Shown piece after piece: positions 17,139-25,833 of a stretch of DNA of 64,000 nucleotides (position 1 is its first letter; each line of letters opens with the position of its first letter). Both the position numbers and the translations under genes were made by a program. This stretch comes from Bacillota bacterium (GTDB lineage: Bacteria > Bacillota > Clostridia > Lachnospirales > Lachnospiraceae). Under the pieces are notes generated by a model. The model was not told the DNA's origin, searched no databases, and saw only the letters and a list, made by a program, of their open reading frames with translations. The stretch is taken from the NCBI GenBank assembly GCA_023418475.1, contig JAEZZO010000033.1:190688-254687 (forward strand), in the 5' to 3' direction.

Positions 17139-17696
17139 ATGCCGCAATTTACCAAGAACGCAATTATTGATTCATTCATTAAATTGCTGAATGAGAAGCC
17201 ACTTGATAAGATTACAGTGAAGGATATTGTCGAGGACTGTGGTATTAATCGTAACACATTTTACTATTATTTCAGTGATATCCGTACTCTTGTCGTTGCG
17301 ATACTTAATAAGGAAACCGAGGATGTACTGTCTAAGCATATCAGGGATGAATCCTGGGAAGAAGGATTTATTGCTGCGGTAGCGTTTGCTCTGGAAAATA
17401 AAAAAGCAATTTACCACATCTATAATTCGGTGAGTAAAGACGAACTGGAACGTTATTTAAATACTATTGCGGAAGATGTTATGAGGAGATACATTCATTT
17501 TGTATCTGACGGGTTTGAAATAGCGAAAGAGGATAAAGAACTGATCATCAGTTTCTATAAATGTGCGCTTGTTGGAATGGTACTTGACTGGACCGGCAGT
17601 GGTATGAAGAATAATCCTGAAGAGCTCATTCGAAGGTTAGGTAAATTATTCGAGGGAAATATCATCCATTCCCTGGAGTTATGCAGCAAGCAGTGA
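17139..17696 (+). CDS. TetR/AcrR-family transcriptional regulator
   Basis: 185-aa regulator with N-terminal helix-turn-helix (about residues 10-55: ITVKDIVEDCGINRNTFYYY then FSDIRTLVVAI) and a helical ligand-binding C-terminus resembling TetR_C_8 members. GAAAGGA precedes the ATG. It lies directly upstream of the DUF308-MMPL-YhgE-like genes, separated by a strong terminator, so it is the obvious candidate repressor of that export cluster (inference). Confidence 0.9.
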   Translation: MPQFTKNAIIDSFIKLLNEKPLDKITVKDIVEDCGINRNTFYYYFSDIRTLVVAILNKETEDVLSKHIRDESWEEGFIAAVAFALENKKAIYHIYNSVSKDELERYLNTIAEDVMRRYIHFVSDGFEIAKEDKELIISFYKCALVGMVLDWTGSGMKNNPEELIRRLGKLFEGNIIHSLELCSKQ

Positions 17697-17740
17697 TATC
17701 AGACAGATAAGCCTGAATGTCTAAAGTTTAGTCAAATAGA

Positions 17741-17775
17741 GAGAAATGCATGATTTTTGTGCATTTCTCTTTTTT
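17741..17775 (+). terminator. Rho-independent terminator after the TetR gene
   Basis: GAGAAATGCA (17741-17750) pairs perfectly with TGCATTTCTC (17760-17769), followed by a T-run. AGTCAAA/TTTGACT flank it as outer arms. Confidence 0.88.
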
Positions 17776-17837
17776 TGACTGTTCAAATTGTCTAGCAGCA
17801 ACCATATAATATGGAAAAGAAAGGAGAGTGAGTTAAG

Positions 17838-18407
17838 ATGAAAGGGATACGAACAGCGAGGTGGGGATACATAATTGCATCCGTGATATTTTGCTTAGCC
17901 GGTATTTTACTGATAATTTATCCGGATATTTCTGTAGAAATAGTATTTCGATTTTCAGGAATATTCCTGATTCTGTACAGTATTATAAAAATTATTGGTT
18001 ATTTTGCAAAAGATCAATATTGTCTGGCTTTTCAATTCGATCTGGCTTTAGGTCTGATGTTTTTTTCTATTGGCTGTGTGATGTTTTTTCGTGTTAGGGA
18101 AAGCTTGTTATTTCTGCAGTTGGTGATTGGTATAATTATTCTGACGGATGGCTTGTTTAAGTTTCAGATTGCCGCTGATGCAAAGAGGTTCGGTTTAGTC
18201 AAATGGTGGGTGATTATGCTGATTGCAATATTGGTATGTATTTTCGGTCTGTTGTTGATTGCAAATCCATTTCAGGGAGCGCTACTCATTATGAGGATGA
18301 TAGGAATTACCCTTTTGCTGGAGGGGATATTAAATCTGTGCGTAGCTCTATATACAATAAAATATCTGAAAAAGAAGAATCCGGATATCTTAGACTTTAA
18401 GAATTAG
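17838..18407 (+). CDS. DUF308 (HdeD-like) membrane protein
   Basis: 189-aa protein with six hydrophobic segments in three tandem hairpins, each with the IYPD/IANP-like turn of the DUF308/HdeD family (GILLIIYPDISVEIVF, LLLIANPFQGALLIM). HdeD in E. coli is linked to acid resistance; the molecular role is unclear. AAGGAGAG lies upstream of the ATG. It is 10 bases from the MMPL gene and so part of that operon. Confidence 0.85.
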   Translation: MKGIRTARWGYIIASVIFCLAGILLIIYPDISVEIVFRFSGIFLILYSIIKIIGYFAKDQYCLAFQFDLALGLMFFSIGCVMFFRVRESLLFLQLVIGIIILTDGLFKFQIAADAKRFGLVKWWVIMLIAILVCIFGLLLIANPFQGALLIMRMIGITLLLEGILNLCVALYTIKYLKKKNPDILDFKN

Positions 18408-18417
18408 GAGGATAGAA

Positions 18418-20493
18418 ATGATTAAGTTTAGTAAAGCGATCGTAAAATATCGTATTCCGATTTTGATTATTGCAGTTATGCTGCTGCTTCCTTCCTTCAT
18501 TGGGATAGCAAGGACAAGAATCAATTATGATATGCTGACTTATCTGCCCAAGGATATGGAAACCGTCAAGGGACAGGATATCCTGATGCAGGATTTCGGC
18601 AAGGGAGCATTTTCCTTTCTTATTGTGGAGGGAATGCAGGATAAGGATATTGCAGCACTCAAAAGTAAGATCGAACTAGTAAAGCATGTGGACACCGTTT
18701 TATGGTATAACAGTATTTTTGATATAACTGTTCCGAAAGAAATACTACCGGATAAATATTATAATGCATTCAATTCCAAGGATGCAACGATGATAGCAGT
18801 CTTCTTTGATACCTCCACATCCTCGGATGAAACAATAAAAGCGATCGGCGATATTCGTGCTGTCGCCGGAAAGCAGTGCTATGTTTCTGGCATGTCAGCA
18901 CTGGTTACAGATTTAAAGAATTTATGTGAAAAAGAAGAGCCGATTTATGTCGGTCTTGCTATTTTTCTATCCTGCATTGCTATGATGATTTTTATGGACA
19001 GCTTTCTAATTCCCATTATTTTTCTGGTCAGCATAGGAATTGCAATTATTATTAATCTGGGCAGCAATTACTTCCTGGGAGAAATATCTTACATTACAAA
19101 AGCACTCTCCGCTGTTTTACAGCTTGGAGTTACAATGGACTATTCGATTTTCCTGTGGCATAGTTATTCAGAGCAGATAGAGCGTTTTCAGGGCGATAAA
19201 AAGCGGGCGATGGCACATGCGATCAAGGCAACCTTTGTCGCAGTAACGGGAAGCTCACTTACAACCATTGCCGGCTTTATTGCGCTGTGCTTTATGAGCT
19301 ATACACTGGGCAGGGATCTGGGTATTGTAATGGCGAAGGGTGTACTGCTTGGAGTAATTAGCTCCATTACAACGCTTCCGGCGCTAATCTTATTATTTGA
19401 TAAGCAGATTGAAAAAACAAGACATAAACCCATCCTACCAAAAACCGCTAAATTTGCAGAATTTATTACCACACGTCCATGGATTGGAATTTTACTGTTT
19501 TGTATCCTGATTATTCCGGCTTACATAGGATACTCTAAAACAAACGACAGTGTATATTATGATATGGGTGATAATCTGCCTCAGCATATTGAATATGTGA
19601 AAGCAAACAGGAAGCTGCAGGAATATTTCCAAGTGGGTTCGGAGCATATGGTTTTGGTCGATGCAGGAACAAGCCGCAAGGATGTAAAATCCATGATGAA
19701 GGAAATGGAGAAGGTAGACGGAGTAAAATATGTCCTGGGATTGGAATCCTTCGTCGGGTCACTTGTACCAGAGGATATCATTCCGAAGTCCGTGACGGAT
19801 GTCCTGCAAAGTGACAGATGGAAGCTGCTGCTGGTCAATTCGGAATATAAAACGGCAAGCAATGAGGTTAATTTTCAGATTAATGAGTTAAACTCAATTT
19901 TGAAAAAGTATGATCCCAAGGGAATGCTTATTGGCGAGGCTCCGTGTACCAAGGATTTAATTGAGGTTACTAATCATGATTTTCAGGTTGTTAATCTGAT
20001 ATCGATTATAGCAATATTTATCATTATTTTATTGGTGTTTAAGAGTATCTCGCTCCCTGTGATTTTGGTGGCGGTAATCGAATTTGCTATTTTTATTAAT
20101 TTGGGGCTTCCTTATTACTTAAATACTTCACTTCCCTTTGTGGCTCCTATTTGTATCAGTACCATACAGCTTGGTGCTACCGTAGATTATGCTATCTTAA
20201 TGACTACCAGATATAAGCGGGAACGAAGCTTAGGTCTGGATAAGCATAAAGCAGTTTCCACTGCGCTTGCAGTGTCAATTCCATCTATTATTGTAAGTGC
20301 AGTTGGTTTTTTTGCTGCGACCTTTGGGGTTGCGTTATATTCGGATATTGATATCATAAGCTCTATGTGCAATCTGATGGCACGAGGTGCAATTATCAGC
20401 ATGCTTGCAGTTATATTTATTCTGCCAGCAATGCTGAGCCTGTTTGATAGATTAATCTGTTCAACCAGTATGGGATTTCGGCTGAAAATATAA
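18418..20493 (+). CDS. MMPL-family RND transporter
   Basis: 691-aa RND-superfamily membrane transporter with two repeats, each one helix, an extracytoplasmic loop and a five-helix bundle. Matching motifs LQLGVTMDYSIFLWHSY (first half) and IQLGATVDYAILMTTRYKRE (second half) carry the aspartates thought to couple proton flow. MMPL proteins export lipids or hydrophobic compounds. Loops of about 150 residues follow TM1 and TM7. It sits between DUF308 and YhgE-like genes; the substrate is unknown. Confidence 0.92.
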   Translation: MIKFSKAIVKYRIPILIIAVMLLLPSFIGIARTRINYDMLTYLPKDMETVKGQDILMQDFGKGAFSFLIVEGMQDKDIAALKSKIELVKHVDTVLWYNSIFDITVPKEILPDKYYNAFNSKDATMIAVFFDTSTSSDETIKAIGDIRAVAGKQCYVSGMSALVTDLKNLCEKEEPIYVGLAIFLSCIAMMIFMDSFLIPIIFLVSIGIAIIINLGSNYFLGEISYITKALSAVLQLGVTMDYSIFLWHSYSEQIERFQGDKKRAMAHAIKATFVAVTGSSLTTIAGFIALCFMSYTLGRDLGIVMAKGVLLGVISSITTLPALILLFDKQIEKTRHKPILPKTAKFAEFITTRPWIGILLFCILIIPAYIGYSKTNDSVYYDMGDNLPQHIEYVKANRKLQEYFQVGSEHMVLVDAGTSRKDVKSMMKEMEKVDGVKYVLGLESFVGSLVPEDIIPKSVTDVLQSDRWKLLLVNSEYKTASNEVNFQINELNSILKKYDPKGMLIGEAPCTKDLIEVTNHDFQVVNLISIIAIFIIILLVFKSISLPVILVAVIEFAIFINLGLPYYLNTSLPFVAPICISTIQLGATVDYAILMTTRYKRERSLGLDKHKAVSTALAVSIPSIIVSAVGFFAATFGVALYSDIDIISSMCNLMARGAIISMLAVIFILPAMLSLFDRLICSTSMGFRLKI

Positions 20494-20505
20494 TTGGTGA
20501 AAAGA

Positions 20506-20533
20506 TGCGTAAAAATCATACGCAGGAATGGAG
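20506..20533 (+). promoter_or_regulatory. Hairpin-SD element, copy 1
   Basis: TGCGTA (20506-20511) pairs with TACGCA (20519-20524) around a 7-nt loop, then GGAATGGAG (20525-20533) and 7 bases to the ATG at 20541. The same layout precedes the ABC gene at 55547, where the stem is TGCGCA/TGCGCA, a compensatory C-G for T-A change. Confidence 0.6.
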
Positions 20534-20540
20534 GATAAGA

Positions 20541-22679
20541 ATGAAACGGTATAGGAAGAGTTGGAAACAGATAATATCTTTTATCATGGCAGCAATCTTT
20601 TTATGCAGCTGTACCGGAGTTTTGGCTTATGCTGCCGGAACACAGAATAAAGGTGACAGCAAGGAAGCCATAACAAAAACCACAAATGGTATGAAAGCTG
20701 CAGGAAATAGAAAACCGGAAAATCAAAATAACAGCAAACGAACGAATGCAAAGGATGAGACAGTTTATGTGATTGCAAATACGGATGGAAGTACGCAGAA
20801 AGTAATCGTCAGCGATTGGATAAAAAATGTTTTGGAGGATAGCCGTGTCATAGACAGTACGCTGTTAAGTAATATCACGAATGTTAAGGATGATGCGAAG
20901 TATTCCATGAACACCGACAATTCACCTGTCTGGGAGAGTAAGGGTGGTGATATCTATTATCAGGGAGATACGGATAAAGCAGTTCCGGTCACAATTGCAA
21001 TCACTTATCTGCTTGATGGGAAGAAGGTTACTGCTAAAGAGCTTGCTGGAAAAAGCGGTAACGTGACAATCCGGTTTGACTATACGAATAATCAATCGGA
21101 ACATATTAAAATTGACGGAGTAGAGACGAAAATCTATGTTCCGTTTGTAATGCTGTCGGGTATGGTACTGGAGAATGATCAATTTAGCAATGTAACAGTA
21201 ACCAATGGGAAAATAATCAACGATGGTGACAGGACGCTTGTGATTGGAGCTGCACTTCCGGGAATGCAGGAAAACCTGAACATTGATAAGGAGACCTTTG
21301 ATATTCCAAGTTTCGTGGAAATAAATGCGGATGTTACGGATTTCGAACTAACTACAACACTTACGCTTGCGACAAATGAAGTATTTAGTGACATTAACCT
21401 GGACCGGTACGAAGGGATAGATGAACTGGAAAAGTTGCCAAATTCCATGGATGATCTGACAGATGCAATGAATAAACTTATGGACGGATCCTCTACGTTA
21501 TATGATGGTTTATCTGTTTTGCTGGAGAAATCAGGGGAATTAACGGAAGGCATTAACCGGTTAGAAGCAGGTGCACAGCAGCTTAACGAGGGTACTGGCA
21601 GTTTGTCTCGCGGAGCGGCAAAGCTTCACTCCGGAATAGGAACGCTCTCCTCCGGCCTAGATACCCTGACCGAGAACAACACCAGCTTAAATAACGGAGC
21701 AAAGCAGGTTTTTGAGACATTACTTTCCACCGCAAATTCACAGTTAAGCACAAGTGGTTTGCAGGTGCAAAAACTAACGATTAACAATTATGGGAAAGTG
21801 CTGGATGGTGTTATAAAATCACTTGATAAAACCACTGTTTATAGTATGGCGTATCAGAAAGCACAGGATATGGTGACCGCCAAAGTCCGTGAACAGGAGA
21901 AAATAATACGAGAAAGAGTAGAAGAGGCAGCACGCGGTAAGGTGCTGGAGGAAGTTTTGAAAGCAGCAGGTCAGAAATTAACAGCTGATGAATACCAGGC
22001 CGCTGTTAAGGCAGGTCAGGTACCCGACCCAGTTCAGGCTCAAGTAAAAGCTGTTGTTGAAGCACAGATGAATACTGATACAGTTCGCTCTCAGATTAAT
22101 TCGAATACGGAAGCGCAGATACAGAATCTGATTTCACTGACAATGAAAAGCAGCGATGTAACTGCAAAAATTAATGCTGCGGTAGAAAGTGCAAAATCAG
22201 GGGCGGAGAGAATCATCGCATTAAGAGAACAACTGGATCATTATAATCAATTTTATCAGGGACTTTTAACATATACAGATGGAGTAGCGCAGGCCGATAC
22301 AGGTGCAAAAGCGTTATATAGCGGAAGTAAGACTTTGACAGAGGGAATAACCACTCTCTCAGACGGAACCGAAAGTCTGTCCGGGGGTATCAAGGACTTG
22401 AAGAAAGGTGGCTCGGCATTGATAAAAGGTGTTTCGAAGTTAAAGAATGGATCCGGAGAGCTGTCCGATGGTATGACGGTATTTAACAAAGATGGAATAC
22501 AGAAGCTTACGGATGCAGTGAAGGAAAATTTAGACGGAATAGTTGCAAGGCTGCGTGCGACGATTGATGCTTCAAAGCATTATAAATCCTTTGCCGGCAA
22601 ATCAGATAATATGGATGGAACGGTGAAATTTATTTATAGAACCGCTTCTATAGAAAAATCGGAAGATAACGAAAAATAA
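20541..22679 (+). CDS. Secreted YhgE-like coiled-coil protein
   Basis: 712-aa exported protein. An N-terminal signal segment (about 10-34, ISFIMAAIFLCSCTGVLAYA) is followed by a beta-rich region. Two blocks of the YhgE-type 7-residue repeat LxxGxxxL (e.g. LEAGAQQLNEGTGSLSRGAA, LSDGTESLSGGIKDLKKGGS) flank a charged helical region (about 440-570). Unlike typical YhgE/Pip proteins I see no C-terminal membrane permease domain. The ATG at 20541 lies 7 bases after the GGAATGGAG box. It probably acts outside the membrane with the MMPL pump encoded immediately upstream. Confidence 0.75.
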   Translation: MKRYRKSWKQIISFIMAAIFLCSCTGVLAYAAGTQNKGDSKEAITKTTNGMKAAGNRKPENQNNSKRTNAKDETVYVIANTDGSTQKVIVSDWIKNVLEDSRVIDSTLLSNITNVKDDAKYSMNTDNSPVWESKGGDIYYQGDTDKAVPVTIAITYLLDGKKVTAKELAGKSGNVTIRFDYTNNQSEHIKIDGVETKIYVPFVMLSGMVLENDQFSNVTVTNGKIINDGDRTLVIGAALPGMQENLNIDKETFDIPSFVEINADVTDFELTTTLTLATNEVFSDINLDRYEGIDELEKLPNSMDDLTDAMNKLMDGSSTLYDGLSVLLEKSGELTEGINRLEAGAQQLNEGTGSLSRGAAKLHSGIGTLSSGLDTLTENNTSLNNGAKQVFETLLSTANSQLSTSGLQVQKLTINNYGKVLDGVIKSLDKTTVYSMAYQKAQDMVTAKVREQEKIIRERVEEAARGKVLEEVLKAAGQKLTADEYQAAVKAGQVPDPVQAQVKAVVEAQMNTDTVRSQINSNTEAQIQNLISLTMKSSDVTAKINAAVESAKSGAERIIALREQLDHYNQFYQGLLTYTDGVAQADTGAKALYSGSKTLTEGITTLSDGTESLSGGIKDLKKGGSALIKGVSKLKNGSGELSDGMTVFNKDGIQKLTDAVKENLDGIVARLRATIDASKHYKSFAGKSDNMDGTVKFIYRTASIEKSEDNEK

Positions 22680-22725
22680 TGGTATAACAAGATTATATAT
22701 TATTGGATTATCATTAAATATTTAT

Positions 22726-22764
22726 AAAATGCCGGTGGGCTGCTAAAGCACCTGCCGGTATTTT
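22726..22764 (+). terminator. Terminator after the MMPL/YhgE-like operon
   Basis: AAAATGCCGG (22726-22735) pairs with CCGGTATTTT (22755-22764) with one G-U pair, ending in a T-rich tract. Confidence 0.75.
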
Positions 22765-22978
22765 ATTGGATGAAATTAAGTTATATTCAGCGTTGTAACC
22801 CTGCTAGTTATGTTACAGTCTACAGGCAGGTCTTATTCTATCCTTCTTGTTATCAAGGGAGCACTGTGCTAAAATAATCTTTAGCAGAAACTGGATTTTA
22901 AGAAAACTTTAAGGTTTTGATAAGCTGCTTTCAAGCTGCAACTGCTATGTTTAAAGAAAAACATGGAGGAATTGTGGT

Positions 22979-24940
22979 ATGAATTACTTATTAAAGCAAT
23001 GGAAAAGAATAATGCCATTACTGTGTGTGCTGCTTATCGGTATAGATATTCCGATACAGGCAGCTGTAGCACTGGCGAATGGGAAAACTACGGTTAGGGA
23101 AGCGAAAGATCTGAGCAAAGATGTAGCTTCCGGCGAACTGGAGAGCTTTCTGGATGGAATTTTTGATGAAAATATGAAAAGCTATGAGATACCGGGAGCG
23201 GTAATATCCATTGTAAAGGATGGGAAAGAAATATTCTCAAAGGGATATGGCTATGCGGATATGGATAGAAAGACGGTGGTAGATGCCGGTAGTACGTTAT
23301 TTCGAATCAGCTCAATCACAAAGCTATTTACTGCAACAGCCGTAATGCAGCTTGCTCAGGCAGGAGAGATAAATTTGGAAGAAGATGTCAATCACTATCT
23401 GCAAGGCTTTCGGATTAAAAATAATTACAATAAACCGGTGACTATGGCGCAATTACTTACCCATACCTCCGGTCTTGACAGTGATGAGATTGGCGATCTA
23501 TCAAAAAAAGAATCTGAAGTTAACCCGATTAGTAAGGTTTTGGAAAATCGTATGCTTCCTGTAATAAGAGAACCCGGCAGTGAAATTCAATATAGTAATT
23601 ATGGTATGTCTCTTGCAGGCTGCATAGTTGAGGAGGTATCAAAGCAAAGCTGCAAGGATTATATAGATCAAAATATAATTGAACCACTCGGAATGGAAAA
23701 CACTAAATTTGCACTAAATGACGCCAAATTAGCACAGGGTTATCATGTTGTTGAGAATAAGCCGACCAAAATGAATATGGAGGGTTATTTTAACCTGTAT
23801 CCGATTGGTGGGATTCTATCTACGGCAGATGATATGGCAAGGTTTATGGTCTGCAGTCTTAAGAAAGGAGAATATGACGGACAGCGCATTTTAGATCAGG
23901 ATACCGCTACAACTATGCAGAGCCGTCATGCAGGATTTGATCCGCTGCTTCCCGGAACCTGCTATGGATTTAGTGAACGGTGTATCAGAGGAATCCGTGC
24001 GGTAGGTCATTCCGGCTATTCTGAAGACGGTTTTTCTTCTGAAGTCTGTCTGTTTCCTGAGTATAACCTTGGAATCTTCATTGCAATTAACCAGGGACAA
24101 AATAATTTGTTTCCCCAGGAGTTTGCATCTTATTTCATAGACCATTATTATCAAAAGGAGGAAGCAAAGACTGCAGCTTCTACAGAGGCTTTTCAAAAAT
24201 CATCCGTAGATGGTGTCTACCGGTTTGGAGATTATGCCCGAAGTACTATTGCAAAGGGAGACATATTCGGTGCGGGAGAAGAAGTTATAGTGAGACAAAA
24301 TAAAGACGGAACACTTACTCTGGATGAAACAGATCCATTTACCGGAAAGAAAAGTATCACAACCGCAAAACAAATATCCACTCTTGCTTTCCAAAAACCT
24401 GACGGGGATTATATAGTTTTTAAAAAGAATGCTTCGGGCCAAGCAGCGTATATGGCACAAACCTCTGACAGCTGGCATGGAACTTATGAAAAAATCTCCT
24501 GGTATGAAACCAATCAATTTCAAAATACTTTCTTCCTAGTAATAATGCTGATTGCACTACTAGAAATTGTTCTCTGGATCCTTTCTCTGATCAAAAGAAT
24601 GTTAAAAAGTAAGAACTCTCCGGCAGCAGAAAAAACTGTGATCTGGAGTAAAAATATCATGGGACTGGGTGCCTTGCTTAATTTCAATTTCTTTGTGGTC
24701 AGTCTGACAACATGGGGTACGAGACTTCGCTATGGAGTTCCGCTGGATATTAAAATACTCTTATGCGTTCCGATTGCAGCCGGAATTCTGACAATGCTAC
24801 TTGCTATATTATCTGTTATAATATGGAAAGGGAAGTACAATAGCTTACGCTATCGAATTTATATATCTGTTGGTGTTATTATCGGTATATTATTTATCTG
24901 GTTTGATTGTTATTGGAACTTCATGGGATTTCATTATTGA
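22979..24940 (+). CDS. Beta-lactamase-fold serine hydrolase with C-terminal membrane helices
   Basis: 653-aa protein: an N-terminal hydrophobic segment (about 10-33), then a class C beta-lactamase/esterase-type domain (about 55-400) with catalytic SITK (S112, K115), YSN (205-207) and a GHSGYSEDG block, and three or four C-terminal membrane helices (about 520-650). Such proteins are D-aminopeptidases, carboxypeptidases or esterases acting outside the cell. The following OmpR two-component pair on the same strand suggests a shared envelope-stress context. The substrate cannot be predicted. Confidence 0.85.
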   Translation: MNYLLKQWKRIMPLLCVLLIGIDIPIQAAVALANGKTTVREAKDLSKDVASGELESFLDGIFDENMKSYEIPGAVISIVKDGKEIFSKGYGYADMDRKTVVDAGSTLFRISSITKLFTATAVMQLAQAGEINLEEDVNHYLQGFRIKNNYNKPVTMAQLLTHTSGLDSDEIGDLSKKESEVNPISKVLENRMLPVIREPGSEIQYSNYGMSLAGCIVEEVSKQSCKDYIDQNIIEPLGMENTKFALNDAKLAQGYHVVENKPTKMNMEGYFNLYPIGGILSTADDMARFMVCSLKKGEYDGQRILDQDTATTMQSRHAGFDPLLPGTCYGFSERCIRGIRAVGHSGYSEDGFSSEVCLFPEYNLGIFIAINQGQNNLFPQEFASYFIDHYYQKEEAKTAASTEAFQKSSVDGVYRFGDYARSTIAKGDIFGAGEEVIVRQNKDGTLTLDETDPFTGKKSITTAKQISTLAFQKPDGDYIVFKKNASGQAAYMAQTSDSWHGTYEKISWYETNQFQNTFFLVIMLIALLEIVLWILSLIKRMLKSKNSPAAEKTVIWSKNIMGLGALLNFNFFVVSLTTWGTRLRYGVPLDIKILLCVPIAAGILTMLLAILSVIIWKGKYNSLRYRIYISVGVIIGILFIWFDCYWNFMGFHY

Positions 24941-25041
24941 TATGCAGATGTATTATTATGGAAGCAGAAAAGGGAGGTAATGCACAGCATTTGGCTGTGA
25001 GGTAGAACTTTATCTAATTACATGTCAACAGTAGATTAATT

Positions 25042-25058
25042 ATTGAATTTAATTCAAT
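25042..25058. promoter_or_regulatory. Palindrome upstream of the OmpR regulator gene
   Basis: ATTGAAT (25042-25048) and ATTCAAT (25052-25058) are perfect arms around TTA, 46 bases upstream of the regulator start. A possible operator, unproven. Confidence 0.35.
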
Positions 25059-25103
25059 AAACTAACGATTGACCTTCCAATTATTGAGTGGAGGTGTATA
25101 AGC

Positions 25104-25796
25104 TTGGCAGGAGAATGGATCTTGCTTGTAGATGATGAAAGGGAAATTCGTGAGCTTCTGGAAAAATATCTAAAGAGAGAGGGATATCAGACAAAGCAGG
25201 CAGGCAGCGGTCTGGCGGCTTTGGAATTAATAAAGCAATACGATTTTTCTCTTGTAGTTCTTGACATTATGATGCAGGATATGGATGGTTTTGAAGTGTT
25301 AAAGACAATTCGTAAGGAAAACACCTCTCTCCCGGTTTTGTTTTTAAGCGCCAGACAGGAGGATTATGATAAAATCCTTGGTTTTGGACTTGGAGCAGAT
25401 GATTATGTGACTAAGCCGTTTTCACCGGCAGAGTTGACGGCGAGGATTAAAGCACACATAAAAAGGATTGCGGCTTATAAAACACAGGCGGAAAAAGAGA
25501 CATTGATTATCAGGGGGGATTTATGTCTTGATTTAAGAAGCTGTATCCTATCCAAAAAGGGAGTGAATTTAGATCTGACAGCAAGGGAAATAAAACTGCT
25601 GCAGCTATTTATGGAAAATCCTGGGCAGGTATTTACAAAAACACAGATTTACAAGTATGTTTGGGAGAATAGTTATGGGGATGATAATTCCGTGATGGTT
25701 TATATCAGTCATTTGAGGGATAAACTGGAGGAGGATCCGGGTAACCCTCAGTACATTCAGACAGTAAGAGGAATTGGCTATCGTTATAAGGCATAG
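25104..25796 (+). CDS. OmpR-family response regulator
   Basis: 230-aa regulator: receiver domain with DD at 10-11, phospho-acceptor D54 (VVLDIMM) and K in VTKPFSPAE; winged-helix DNA-binding domain at about 130-230 ending VRGIGYRYKA. The start is a TTG at 25104 with GGAGG 9 bases upstream. The kinase gene follows within 40 bases, forming an operon. Confidence 0.93.
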   Translation: MAGEWILLVDDEREIRELLEKYLKREGYQTKQAGSGLAALELIKQYDFSLVVLDIMMQDMDGFEVLKTIRKENTSLPVLFLSARQEDYDKILGFGLGADDYVTKPFSPAELTARIKAHIKRIAAYKTQAEKETLIIRGDLCLDLRSCILSKKGVNLDLTAREIKLLQLFMENPGQVFTKTQIYKYVWENSYGDDNSVMVYISHLRDKLEEDPGNPQYIQTVRGIGYRYKA

Positions 25797-25833
25797 ACGT
25801 CTATATGAATGAGAGAGTATCTTGGAGGCAGTC

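Noticed and set aside
20505..20540. Start of the YhgE-like gene at 20505 (MRKNHTQEWR)
   Set aside because: This stretch is the hairpin-SD element; the ATG at 20541 has a proper GGAG spacing and gives a direct signal peptide.
24980..25000. Six-codon ORF (MHSIWL) after AAGGGAGG, as a leader peptide for the OmpR regulator
   Set aside because: Only 2 bases separate the SD-like box and ATG, and the stretch is mainly a CACAGC/GCTGTG hairpin; no terminator follows.
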